Positions 33,307-43,626 are shown, numbered from the stretch's first letter. The stretch: DNA of 64,000 bases from Hydractinia symbiolongicarpus (GCF_029227915.1 NC_079884.1:16432001-16496000), one strand, 5' to 3'. Notes: generated by a model not told the origin, from the sequence alone. A program made the numbers and translations.

Positions 33307-34614
33307 ATGGCTAGTCTAGTATTTGAATCCTCTATTTGTCATGTCTGCAAAAAGATTGCCTTGAATGATGTTATTTTCTGTGAACTTTGTAAAACTTGGC
33401 TTCATGCAAAATGCCTCAAAATCACAAAGAGACAACTAAATACTCTTTCTAATACTGATGATCCCTTCTTTTGTGCTAACTGTATATCTTTACACATTCC
33501 ATATTGCCAGGTCATTAACACTCAACTTGACCTCTTCAACTCCAATACATTCAACTTGACACTTATGGATCTTCCTCATTGCTTTGAATGTACCAAAGTT
33601 ATCCATAACCACCATAAATCAATTAAATGTAAAATTGGTAAGCATTATTTACATCTTAATTGTGCAAAAGTAGTTAACATTAACCATATTAATCGTGCCC
33701 TATGGTCGTGCTGCAGCTGTCTTTTAATTTCCTTTTAATACATTAAACAATAATCAGTTTGAAGTTGAACTTAATGTTCATAATAATAGTAAATCTAGCC
33801 ATGAGCTTAAAATAAAACTTCAAAAAAGGATTGAAAGTTTTAATAAAAATCTTCCACAACTAACAATAACTGATCCTTCATTCCCGGCTGACGATGACCC
33901 TGTACTTAATTTTAGTTACTATAACTTTACTCAATTCCACAGTCTATCAAAAACTCAAAAATATGTTGACACCTTGTCCATATTTCACACCAATATTAAG
34001 TCATATAACAGTAATTTTGAATAGGTATGAGTGAAACATGGGATTCCACAATCAAACCGTTACAAGCACAGGCATATGCAGGCTACCATCCACTTGAAAG
34101 AGTTTGTGGTTCCTCCCAAAATGCAGGTATTGGGATGTATATAAAAGAGACTCTTAATTATGTTAGAAGAGATGAAAAACTTAAATGGAAACCTCAAACA
34201 GAACAAACATTTCTTAAAATAAAGCAAGGTACTGGTATATTAAGTAAGCTTGGATATCTTCTTCCTTTTAAATGTCTTAAGTCACTATACTATTGCTTCA
34301 TTCAATCCCATCTTCAATATTGCATTAGCTCATGGGGCTCACCTCGTACACCAGGTTTAGGTAAAATCAACACCGTTGTTAAAAAAAGTGTAAACAACTT
34401 AAATAAACGTAATGGTAAAAAAGATGACCGATTTATTCCACTAAATGCTCTTATTATTTACAAGTTAGAATGTTGCAAAATTGTACATAAGTTTGTAAAC
34501 AATAGTTTGCCATTAAACTGTCTCTTTAAACTAGCATCTCAACACGGTCGCGTAACCAGAGTTCACCTATCACCTTCTATGGTCCTCAGAATTGGAATCA
34601 TCTCTGTCTTTTAA
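33307..34614 (+). pseudogene. LINE ORF2 remnant: PHD finger, endonuclease start fused to RT tail
   Basis: First frame (33307-33738) has a PHD-like zinc finger: CHVCKKIAL, FCELCKTWLHAKC, FFCANC, then a second Cys/His cluster CFECTKVIHNHHKSIKC. After a stop, linker sequence continues in another frame to about 34022. The frame 34027-34614 begins inside the endonuclease (SETWDSTIKPLQ, IGMYIKETLNYVRRDEK) and passes without a break into the post-RT region (TGILSKLGYLLPFKCLKSLY, HLQYCISSWGS), which normally lies about 2.5 kb downstream. There is no FADD box. Confidence 0.75.
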
Positions 34615-34706
34615 TACATAATTACTCCTCTTCTTCTTTCTCAATTGCTCTAAAACGAAAACTTAAAAACGCATAATTTTTTCTATCATATTCTATCATA
34701 TTTGTC

Positions 34707-34921
34707 TCAGCAAAATAGCTAGCTACCTAGCATAGAAAAATTCTTTTAGACAGATTTTCTAGCTATAGCTAGCTAGCTTTACATATACTGCACAGTGTGT
34801 GAGATAATTCTACTTTTTGGGAAATGTCCCGTCACATAGCTTGTTTTAGCTACAATTGTGCACAAAATTTGTTGGTATAAAGTTTAGCAAAGTCATCAAA
34901 AGAACATATAGCTAGCTATTG
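34707..34921 (+). repeat. AGCTAGCTA-rich direct repeat, right copy
   Basis: Second copy of 31344-31610, starting immediately after the 3' tail of the LINE. It lacks about 40 bases of the left copy between TTGGTATAAAG and GTTTAGCAAAG. Confidence 0.75.
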
Positions 34922-35099
34922 TTACATCATTCCTTTTTTGAGTTCAATCAGAACAAATTTCAGAAAAATGAAAAAATTTTCTGTTTGGGAAATCTCATAA
35001 TTTTTGAACCAAAAAATAATTTCCCGATAAAGAAATATTTTCCGTTTTTGTAACTTGACCCGAACTGTACACTGATGTCGGACACCATTCTTTTTTCGT

Positions 35100-35990
35100 T
35101 TAACCTTTTTTAGCATTTTCTAATTTATGCCCTGAACTTTTACACCAATGCGGGATATCAAGCTGAAGTACAGTAGCCTAATCACTTGCTTTTATTTTGA
35201 ATTTTCTGTTCAGTTGGAAATTAGAATTTTTTATCCTATTGTCATGCAGGGTAACAACGGCTGTTTCCGTTGTTTTTATTTAAACAGAAGTTGCAGTAAA
35301 GTTTTTTTGAAAAATGTATTACGTCTATCCGATTTCACGATTTATTTTTGATCTTGCGCAAGAACTTTTCCAAGGAGTGTAAAAACAGGTTTTAAACTGT
35401 GTTTTTGTTTTTAAATGTTACAAAAACTTTTCCGCTAGATAAAATTGCTAAATGATTGTTTTAGCTGTGTAGGATAACAACAGGGTGTTTACTGTCTGTT
35501 TATTTGAAACGAAGTTAGGATAGTTTTTCGGAAAGGGGTATTATGTCGAAATGTATATGTGCGCCACAGTATATTTGTACTAATCACTCAGCCTAGTGTT
35601 AACGACAAGCTATTACCTGTGTTTCTATTTAACAGAAGTTGTGCTAAAGTTTTTTTGAAAGGGTTTGTTTACCTATACTAATGGCGCGCCACAGATTAAA
35701 GTACATATATATTTTAAGTTTCACCGGAAACATTTTTCATTTAAATTGTGTTTTTATTCCAGCTAAAGTTGAAGGGAATATATTTTCTGAATCTGAAAAA
35801 TATAATTACACCCGAAACACCTTAAATGTTGTGTGTTTCACTCGATTTACGATATACTGCACACCTGTACTAAGGCGCTCCACCTGAATGTGTGGTACAG
35901 TTTACAATTTGTATTAACTGTTCCACCAAGCGTTTTACGCCAGGTAACACAGTTACTTGTGGCTTAACCAGCATCTCTCAAAAGGTTGTG
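35100..35990 (-). repeat. dispersed repeat with internal units, opposite orientation
   Basis: Three or four blocks read 'TTTAAACAGAAGTTG.AGTAAAGTTTTTTTGAAA' (near 35280, 35500, 35630 and, weakly, 35757). They are reverse complements of the blocks at 5025-5335, and the outer edge AGTTACTTGTGGCTTAACC (35951) matches the edge at 4660. The short frames 35148-35351 and 35681-35887 lie inside these repeats and are not called. Confidence 0.55.
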
Positions 35991-36051
35991 CTGTAAATTC
36001 CTAAGTGTATATAATATTCACCTGTAAAGTTTTGTATATATATATATTTAT

Positions 36052-36120
36052 GCCCTGCTGGTCTAATGGCTATGACACTCATGCAAATGAGAGATCCAGG
36101 TTCAAATCCTGGACAGGGCT
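36052..36120 (+). tRNA. tRNA-like sequence, non-canonical (tRNA-derived)
   Basis: Sixty-nine bases with a 6 bp acceptor stem (GCCCTG with CAGGGC), a 3 bp D stem in an A-box-like TGGTCTAATGGC, a perfect T arm (CCAGG-TTCAAAT-CCTGG) and a consensus B box GGTTCAAATCC. The anticodon arm CTCAT..ATGAG leaves only four loop bases, too few for a normal seven-base loop; GCA would be the nearest anticodon. It is therefore more likely a tRNA pseudogene or SINE head than a working tRNA. Confidence 0.5.
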
Positions 36121-36584
36121 AGGAAAAACATAATTATTTTGCACCTACAACAACCAGGTTTTCATAAGTATATCATATTAGCTATATTGAGTATGATAGG
36201 TAATCTTTGAGTCGTAGAGGGGGAGTTGCATACATTCATCACTTTAATTTATAGAGCCCAAAGATGCTTTGCTTTTGTAATAGATCTATCACTTTATGGT
36301 AAAAAGTTTTGCGTTGATAAACCTGGTAGGCACAAGAAACCAAAAAGGCGTTTTTTAATAAATTTTTTTGCCTTTGTCGTGGACTACTTTGATTTTTTCT
36401 ATATCTTGACTTTTTAGTGTTGTTGTCTTGGAACCACTTTTTTTTGAGATATTGAATTTGAAATATTTGCACCTCAATATTTTCTATACTCCTGGACTAA
36501 TATGATACTTATCTTAGATATATTGAGTATGCGCAATATTTGAGTTGTAGGGGGGAGATTTTCTATTAAAGTCAGGCACCCCTG

Positions 36585-36800
36585 CCTTGCCGTTCCATTG
36601 CCTTGCCAGCACTGACCGTGCCTTTGCCTACCCTTCCTATGCCTTTTCTGGTGCCTGCCTACTATGCCCTTGCCTGTGCCTCCCATGCCTGTGCCTCCCC
36701 CTGCCTTGCCTACACCTGCCTTCCTGATTCCTCTTCCTGTTTCCTTGCCTGCCTTTGCCGTGCCCTTTCCATGCCGTGCTTAATGCCTTTGCCTTGGCAA
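36585..36800 (+). repeat. TGCC-rich simple repeat
   Basis: A degenerate array of TGCCTT, TGCCTG and TGCCC words over about 215 bases. The frames across it (36474-36686 minus, 36603-36842 plus) are Pro/Ala/Leu or Gly/Arg-rich artefacts. Two copies of a TATATTGAGTATG-containing segment lie upstream at 36172 and 36503. Confidence 0.8.
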
Positions 36801-36849
36801 TCTCTCCGCAACACTTTCTATACTAGTTGCAACAGGTTTTAAGCATGAA

Positions 36850-38060
36850 GAACAGGGATACTTAACAGGACCTGGGTTGAGGCAGATGTCCCCTGACAAG
36901 AGGATTAAAAAACAGAAATACTTGTGCCTGCTTGGCTTAAGTTTTGATAAAGCCATTTATTTTAATTAGAAAGTAAGCTGGCTTTCAGAAACTCTATTGC
37001 AAGCATCAAGTTAAGAAATAGAAAAGAAACTTCTATCTAGTCGACCAAATAAAATGTGAACTTGTTGAGTAAAAAATAAAAAAGCTGTAAGAGGTGTTTT
37101 AAAAACATGTCAATAGGGAAAAAAAGCAGAATTTATCAGTAATGGGTGGCTTTTTGGAAATGTTAAGGCCACAAAATGTAAAAAGCAAAAAAGACTTCTA
37201 AAGTATATAAATACTTTTTGAAGCCTTTTTCAGTGAGTCCACCATATACGAATTTAGTTTCAGTTAATTATTGTTTTAATAAATTTTGTGCAAAAAAATA
37301 ATAAAAAAGCAACTTTGGGATTCGTACAGCAAAATCTTGGTCATCATATAAAAGCAGTAATGCAGACACAGTCAGGTTTACAAATCATTACCAATTTTAA
37401 AGTTTCCCCTAGCTACAAGTTCTACAATCCAGTACTTGCTAACCAACCAATTCATTAAGATACACATAACTGAATCGCTTAAATTTTGAATAAATAGCAG
37501 CCTAAACAACATGATTGTATATTTATACATTTGAAAAACAATCAAGGGCAATATGAAAGCACTTTGTCTGCAGCGTACACAGAGGAATGAAAACAAACTC
37601 GCCGCACATATCTGTGACGTAAAACGCTGAGCTCGCTTAACTCTGCAAGGTTATATATAAAACTTTGGTTCATTGAGATAAATCTCATTAAGTATTACAC
37701 ACAAAAAAATGTGTATTGGAGGGTCACGTGACGAGGCCTCCCCCAGGGCCATGTTCGTATCGCCGTTCCGGGGTCAGAAAAGATACAAGATGCCCTGGGG
37801 ACGAGGTTGATACGCATGTTATATACACGTGCTGTGTTTGTTTTCATCAGGTACATTTAATTTTCAAATTGGCTGTAAAATAGAGATATACGGCACTCCT
37901 TCGTTCAGGTTTCTGTAAAATACACATACGTTCTTATATGGATATAATTTAGCATCGAACCTTTTGAAAACATACAAATTGTATACCTAGCCCATAACCT
38001 CGTGAACCAATAAGATTACATTATTCTGATGATCTTAAAAGTGAATGTTAACATCCTAGT
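36850..38060. other. intergenic, no gene seen
   Basis: AT-rich with a small GC-rich island near 37720-37810 (CACGTGACGAGGCCTCCC; CCCTGGGGACGAGG). The latter motif recurs as CCTCGTCCCCAGGG near 40016. No protein-like frame. Confidence 0.45.
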
Positions 38061-38067
38061 AGCTACT

Positions 38068-38190
38068 AACGTATCATCCGCGGTACTAAGATATCATCCG
38101 CGGCACTAACGTATCATCCGCGTACTAAGATATCATTCTCGGTACTAAGATATCATCCTCATTACGAACGTATCATCCGCGGTACTTAGC
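38068..38190 (+). repeat. 20 bp minisatellite, six units
   Basis: Six head-to-tail units of about 20 bases: A(A/C)GTATCATCCGCGGTACT alternating with AAGATATCATCCGCGGCACT. Units 4 and 5 are the most diverged. Confidence 0.9.
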
Positions 38191-38958
38191 GCAAAGATGG
38201 GAGGTTTTATTTTATTTGTCAAACCAATATATACGTGGCCTAACGGCTTTCGTACTTATATATATACTGGTCGGTGGCACAAAAATGGTGCGATTCAGTA
38301 GTAGCTCATGGCTCATGCAAATGTAGGGTATAAAGTACAATTGCCTCTATTAGCAGTCAAAACTAACAAACGCTGTACAGGAGCTTGGGTAATGTCATTA
38401 TCCTGTGTATATACAAAGTACTTTTTAAAAAATTTGATAAGCCATTGCCTCGATCGTGGGTAGCATGAACACTAACCAAAACAATGTATAGAATCATTTT
38501 TGCGTATGTAGCTACTGAGTCTGTTCGAATTCCTACGAAAAATGTGTGTTATGAAACTTTTGCAAATGTCTACTTAAAATGACGTTATCGATTGGTAAGA
38601 TTGTTCGTGTCATCAGTTGGCACCCCTGGGCACTTCACTTTACGTTGGCTTAACTGAATAAAAGTAAACGTTACGTATCAAGTCGTATGATATAGGATTA
38701 TATCTTTTACAACTAGTCTATTTATATAAGAAATTATATTCCAGACTCAAAAGCAGAGAAATTTAATTAAGAAACGCAAATCAATATTATTCTATACCTT
38801 GCTAGAACTACTGTGGAGGAGAAAGTAATTAAGATTTACGCTTCCTACTTTTGTATGTCTGCTGAGCTAAACTGGCGTAGCGAAATCTACTTGCCATGCA
38901 CATTTTAGAAACAGCTTCTTCCGTTGGTGTCAAGGAAAATTAAGTAGTAGACGAACTG

Positions 38959-39336
38959 ATGATGGAGAGTTCCATCGTACAGTTTTGTAACATTCTAAGA
39001 AAAAAATCTAACAATGGCATTCTTGGAGAAAGATTTAATAATAATATCAATAACAATAACACTTGTTTAATAAATAACGAAGTTTCATTTTCAAGTGTTG
39101 ATACAGCACTCCACTACTCAAGTGTGATTAGACGTAGTTTATCTAAAGAGCAAGACAGTATGGACATTACAACTGAATTCCTGTGTAGTAAAATGAAAGA
39201 CAATGAATTCACAAAAAATAGAGATAATATCCCAGTTAAAGGTTTGTTTTTATTTTTGTTTCTCAGGATGTTTTTACCTCGCTTCGTGACCCTATTCTGG
39301 AATGTCAATACATTTCCCACAAAGCTCAAAATCTAA
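38959..39336 (+). CDS. hypothetical frame, Asn-rich
   Basis: ATG frame of 125 codons beginning MMESSIVQFCNILRKK, with an Asn-rich stretch and a polar central part (RRSLSKEQDSMDITTEF). Near 39240 it meets GTTTGTTTTTATTTTTGTTTCTCAG, which looks like a donor-to-acceptor run of only about 25 bases. Beyond it a different frame is open (DVFTSLRDPILECQYIS) to a TAG at about 39373. Splicing would not join the frames in phase, so this is either a frameshifted pseudogene or two exons of unlinked phase. I do not recognise the family. Confidence 0.25.
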   Translation: MMESSIVQFCNILRKKSNNGILGERFNNNINNNNTCLINNEVSFSSVDTALHYSSVIRRSLSKEQDSMDITTEFLCSKMKDNEFTKNRDNIPVKGLFLFLFLRMFLPRFVTLFWNVNTFPTKLKI

Positions 39337-39639
39337 AGATTAATTTGACTGTTACAATAACACCACCAAAATAGGGATCCTGAAGTTGGACTGAGTTAAA
39401 CCCATGCAAATTTGTCTATGCTGAGTCAAGCAGGTTTCAAAGAGCTTTTTAATCTACCATCACTAAATCCAGAGATAACAACAAACTATTAAAAGTGTTT
39501 CAAAAACCAGCGATCTGTTTGTTCTTGCATTAATCCATTTAGATACCTTGCATCTAATACACAATTCTCAACAAAAATAAATTCTCAACATTTGTCTGTC
39601 TGATTGACTAAGTAGGTGTCTAATTTGTAAACTTTATTG

Positions 39640-40060
39640 ACTTTGTATTGTATTTAATATTACTAAAGCCATTGCATTGCACTTTTAAGGCCAAATAATT
39701 TGAAAATGGACAAAAATAACTGAGAAAGTAAGATCAGGTTGATGACGTCATGAAGAACCTTTACACCCCAATAACTCTGGAATTAAAATTAGGAACTACA
39801 TTAAGAACGAAAATTTTCGGCGGAAAATGTTTCGGCGAAAAAACTTTCGGACAAAATTTTTTATTTCAGCGGAAAAGTTTTCGGACAAGAGTAATAATGT
39901 CAAAAATTGTATGGGTAAGTCTTTTGAACGAATTTTAACTAAATTCCAAAAGTAATGATTACGGGATATGACGTAAATTTAACTGATTAAGTTTATGTAA
40001 GTTGCTATGATCCACCCTCGTCCCCAGGGTTTTTTGACTTGTTGATATGAAAGATGACGT
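39640..40060 (+). repeat. dispersed repeat with GAAAATTTTCGG motifs
   Basis: Contains TGATGACGTCATGAAGAACC, then AAGAACGAAAATTTTCGGCG and several C(G)GAAAA.TTTTCGG words, and a CCACCCTCGTCCCCAGGG segment (40013). A copy in the opposite orientation is seen at 47430-47690. Confidence 0.5.
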
Positions 40061-40997
40061 CGAAAAATACCCTGATATCGTTGACTGAATTTTGAAATAT
40101 GATTGGCTTTTAAAATTTCGCATAATTATGATGATTTTTTTCCTTAGTCAGCCTTTTTCAGGTTAATAATAATGGTGCACGAAGCGGTGATAAATCTATG
40201 AAAAACTTTTGGTGCTACTTGTTAGATTTATTAAAGCATAACTGACTCAGTCTTGGTGCTGCGTTGGTACATTAGGAAGGAAAAGTAGACCGCTAAAATA
40301 ATAAAAGAACAGCCCTGTCTTTTATCTCAAGTGTTTGTAGTAAGTTAGTATTAACAACCTTGTTTTAGCTAGCTAAGGTAGCTAAAAAAAGGTTGTTAAT
40401 ATGCTTAGCCCGTAGTAGGTGATAAAAAGCCTGCTGATATCTTCCCGTATTTTAACTTGGTACTTTGTTTACATTAAGCTATTAGCTAGCTCAACTTTTT
40501 CAATGTTTGCAATTTCCGATAGGATTAAAGACTTTACTTCTCCGTGAAATGCCATAGCAACATATTTGTTTGAAATCAGATGCACAAAAATAAATCCTTC
40601 AAATATGTATATTCCTGGAAGACCCAATGTGCAAAACTTTATCAAATATTTGCTTAAAGGGGATCTCCCACCTCAAAAAAACTTTGCTTATATCGAAAAC
40701 ATATCTGGTGTGGATAACGAATTCCATGATTATTAATTCCTTTCTAATCTGGTATCTCTAAAATAAGCCAAAACATTTCACTAAAATTTACCTCTTTTCA
40801 TCGCATGGCTACGCTGCTTTAAAAATGCTGCATTCATAATGGCGTATTTGCTTACGTAATGCAAGTTATGGATTTCAGACGGAAAAATATGCCGAGCAAG
40901 CGGCAGAGAGGTAGACCCCCTGAGTACATCATAAAATATTCTTCAGCTTTAACAAACCATGCTAAAAGAATTAAAAATAAGCCATTTATTATAAAAC

Positions 40998-41745
40998 ATG
41001 TCTGTCGGTTTTCAGTTTGAACCTTGTCAAAAAAAATCGAGAGAAGAAAATGAGGATAGTGATTCAAACGAATCAAGCATTTTTCATGACAGCGGCGATG
41101 ATTATGTTGATGAAGAATCTCAGCATAATCGGATCGAACAGCCGATTGATCAGTGGTGTTCTTGTGAGAAGTGTGAGAAGATGCCTCTAGAGTGTGATTG
41201 CAAATGTTGCAGGGAGTTAGAAATTTCTCAGAGGACAGAGTTGGAAGGTAATTGTAATATTATCAGCACTCTCGTTTCCAGGGATTTTTGCCTTTTTGAT
41301 ATAAGAGAAGCGGCGTGTATCAAAGAGGCAAAAATCCCTGGGAACAACGAGGATGATACTATTACGCAATTCATCCTGATGTAAAAAGGACTACAAGTTA
41401 GCAATTTATTCTGGATAAAAAATGTATCACTGAACATAAAAATTTCAAACACATCGTCCTTTTAAAAGACGTACTTTGGACAGATTTGGTTAGCATGCAC
41501 GACAGAGAGAGTACCTTTCTAACAAACAAAGAACATGTATCCAATTTGTAAGTTACTAGTATGTAAATATTATTCAGATTTCATAACATGAATATTATTT
41601 TTCCTAAACACTTGTTTCTTTTATTGTAGAACATATCGGTATGCTGCTTATCGCCAGTTCACCTGGTGAGTACATGTTCGTACAGGGAGAAAAATACGGC
41701 GTGTTAGCCCATCTTGTGTTGTTTCAAGAATTAGACGAGAGTTCC
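40998..41745 (+). CDS. P2X7 ballast-like zinc-domain protein, two exons, premature stop
   Basis: Exon 1 (40998-41380) starts MSVGFQFEP, passes an acidic Ser-rich linker (EENEDSDSNESS), then a cysteine cluster DQWCSCEKCEKMPLECDCKC (about residues 51-70) and DFCLFDIREAACI. This order matches the C-terminal cytosolic zinc-binding ballast region of P2X7, which also occurs in stand-alone invertebrate proteins. A GTAAAA donor at 41381 and the acceptor TTTTATTGTAG at 41629 join in phase to exon 2, which reads TYRYAAYRQFTW and then hits TGA at 41667-41669. The same frame continues beyond with RKIRRVSPSCVVSRIRREFP, the conserved end of the domain, to about 41743. So a single nonsense codon truncates an otherwise recognisable gene at about 140 residues. 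It lies inside a transposon, so it may be cargo or an element protein. Confidence 0.65.
41278..41341. repeat. 23 bp hairpin inside ballast exon 1
   Basis: CCAGGGATTTTTGCCTTTTTG at 41278 is mirrored by CAAAGAGGCAAAAATCCCTG at 41321, one mismatch in 23 pairs with an 18-base loop. It falls in the region encoding RDFCLFDIREA to EAKIPGN. Confidence 0.85.
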
Positions 41746-41945
41746 CATCATGATAGTTACGTTGGCTGCAAGGAGGCTATTCTTATTGCTATTGTATTGC
41801 CATGGAGGATGATTTTGCGAAGCTTTCCTTAGTAACATGAACTGCTGAACAGATGTTTGGCTACATTGGGCGAAATAAACTATAAGAATATTTGCAATTT
41901 TGAACAAAATAATACAACATAAGTTTTTTTTTTTGCTCGATTTAC

Positions 41946-42670
41946 CTTCGCTTGTGAACCTTTGCATTCAGTGGTAGCAACTTTTGTCTGCAGAGAGACA
42001 CAGTTCCGCGAAAAGATATCGTCATCGTCGGCATACAGGAGTAAATTCTGTTCTTCATGGTCTGGTTCAGAATTTAAATCCTCGGCTTCTGCTGTCGCCA
42101 TCGCATCCATAATAACCTAGAATGTACTTTTCATGAAAAAGAAAGCAAAAAAGCGAAGAAAAAGCAGCCAAATATATATATATATGTACAGACATTCCCC
42201 ATACTTTCACCTTCTTTTTTTAAAATCTCAACGACGCTAACTCTTTTGCTATGTTCAGGCTTGTGTGCAAAGATCGTTGAAACAGCCCCTAAGACCATCT
42301 TATGGGGTGCTTTTCTGAAACCTGCAATACGAACGACTAATTCATACATTCGCAATATACACTGTGTCCAGTATCACTGCTTTCTTACCAGTCCCTCCAG
42401 TAATGAAAATAACTGTACTAATACAAAGAAAAAGAGTTGTATACTATGCTTACCTTTCATTAGTTGATTTCTTAAATCGATGGACTTATCAAAGCAGTTG
42501 GTTTGGAAGTGCTCCTCGCATAAATAAATAGTTTTTGGAAGATCAGTTCGTTTCATGTTTGCTATACAAGTAGCAGCGGTAGAATTATCACGCAGGATTT
42601 GGAAAAATGATAACACCGGATTCCTTTTGCTATGGTTTTGACAGCCTACGGCAGCGCAAGACGCACCCAT
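41946..42670 (-). CDS. THAP-domain protein (transposase N-terminal part), three exons seen
   Basis: Exon 1 (42670-42454) starts at ATG and encodes the THAP C2CH zinc finger: Cys5, Cys10, Cys51, His54 in MGASCAAVGCQNHSKRN, LSFFQIL and TIYLCEEHF. Donor GTAAGC, phase 1. Exon 2 (42321-42211, acceptor TATTGCAG) joins in frame and supplies the AVSTIF box that closes THAP domains (VLGAVSTIFAHKP). A third open stretch (about 42116-41946, between CTAG and GTAAAT) encodes an acidic segment (LLLYADDDDIFSRN) and SLQTKVATTECKGSQ, as in the linker of THAP transposases, but the best exon-2 donor does not bring it into phase. No catalytic DDE region follows. THAP fingers bind DNA, here presumably the element's own ends. 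Confidence 0.65.
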
Positions 42671-43069
42671 TCTTAAAATTTCATATTTCTACAAAACTTT
42701 GCCACGTCTTTTACTTTTGAATTAATTTTTATTCCAAAAAAATAGGAAGCTGCGGCGCGCCCATAAACACATTTCCTTTATAAAAACAGGGGGTTGTTTA
42801 ATTTCGCAAAAGCAGTCTGCTTCATAGCCGGCTCTACGTCATTTGTTTACATTTTTCTTGCATCCGCTGAACTAGACCGTTTTGGAGAGGAAGGCCGCCA
42901 TTACTGTCGAAGGCAGCACGTTTGGTAAAGATAGTAAGAAAGAATGCAATATTTCTAAGCTATACTAATGAATTGTGCTAAATAATTATTGAATTCTTTA
43001 ATAAGTCAGCATTATCTACGATATGAGAAAAAGTTTTTTTGAGGTGGGAGGTCCCCTTTAAATTAATGA

Positions 43070-43620
43070 ATTTATTCAAGAAAAAATAATATAATAAAAC
43101 TTGAAGAAGGGGGAATCCGGTGTCTCTGAGAATGCTATGAATTTCAATAGTACCTTAACCATACTCATGAAGAGGCAGGCGAAACCAACCCACTCCACCC
43201 ACAAGCTCAAAAAGACGTTGTATGTTAAAAAATTAGGCCATCTGAAATAAAATTTCGCGAGTTTTTTACTGACAGAGTAGCTTTCCGCGATACAAGAAAA
43301 TCAGAAACTTTGTTGCACTAATCAAGCATGGCACATATTTTTATTTAGACTCTATCTGACAATTTCAATCATGAGAATTGCTCATAATGTTGTTTACACA
43401 TGTATCTTTGTCAAAATTGATATATTGTCAAAAATCGTTTATCGGTGTCCCTGAAAACGGCTAAATTCAGAAATATTTTTTGACTCAAATTTATCGAACT
43501 AACCTAAAAATATGTTATAGCAAGATTCAAGTCTTTATTTTGATTTTATATTTAGCAAAGAGTATGGTTTCGAGCAAGAAGTATTTTCTAAAGCCCGCTT
43601 CACTGGGCACCTTAACTGCC
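43070..43620. other. intergenic, no gene seen
   Basis: AT-rich DNA between two inverted-repeat elements; the frame 43480-43692 overlaps a MITE arm and is not supported. Confidence 0.4.
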
Positions 43621-43626
43621 ATTTTC

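Larger units (their letters stand above)
32442..34705 (+). mobile_element. internally deleted LINE lacking the RT core
   Basis: ORF1, a PHD-finger ORF2 N terminus, the beginning of the endonuclease, and then directly the C-terminal tail of ORF2, followed by a 3' end with two TTCTATCATA repeats (34681-34701), as in CR1-type tails. Some 2.5 kb of endonuclease and RT (estimated from family length) are missing although both ends are kept. It lies between the direct repeats 31344-31610 and 34707-34921. Confidence 0.75.
40658..43057. mobile_element. 2400 bp Kolobok-like DNA transposon with THAP and ballast genes
   Basis: TTAA flanks both ends (40654-40657, 43058-43061). Terminal inverted repeats are about 38 bases long: AGGGGATCTCCCACCTCAAA at left against AGGGGACCTCCCACCTCAAA at right, both running on through a seven-A run and ACTTT to ATATCG. 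TTAA duplication plus a THAP finger fits the Kolobok superfamily (piggyBac shares TTAA but not THAP). Inside are a THAP gene on the minus strand and a ballast-domain gene on the plus strand, converging at about 41.7-41.9 kb. No DDE transposase core was found, so it is probably non-autonomous. Confidence 0.85.

Noticed and set aside
31344-34921. LTR retrotransposon because of direct repeats flanking coding DNA
   Set aside because: The enclosed genes are LINE ORF1 and ORF2, the repeats lack TG..CA ends, primer-binding site and polypurine tract.
36474-36842. Pro/Ala-rich and Gly/Arg-rich frames as genes
   Set aside because: Both are translations of the TGCC-rich simple repeat on opposite strands.
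40859-41019. Plus-strand frame with an AT-hook-like KRQRGRPPEY upstream of the ballast gene
   Set aside because: It is in a different frame, short, and no donor joins it in phase to the ballast exon. The motif alone is too weak to call an exon.
41731-41967. Minus-strand frame as a fourth THAP-gene exon (ending NSLLAANVTIMMGTLV)
   Set aside because: It overlaps the ballast exon on the plus strand, which matches its family better, and there is no donor or continuing transposase sequence after it.
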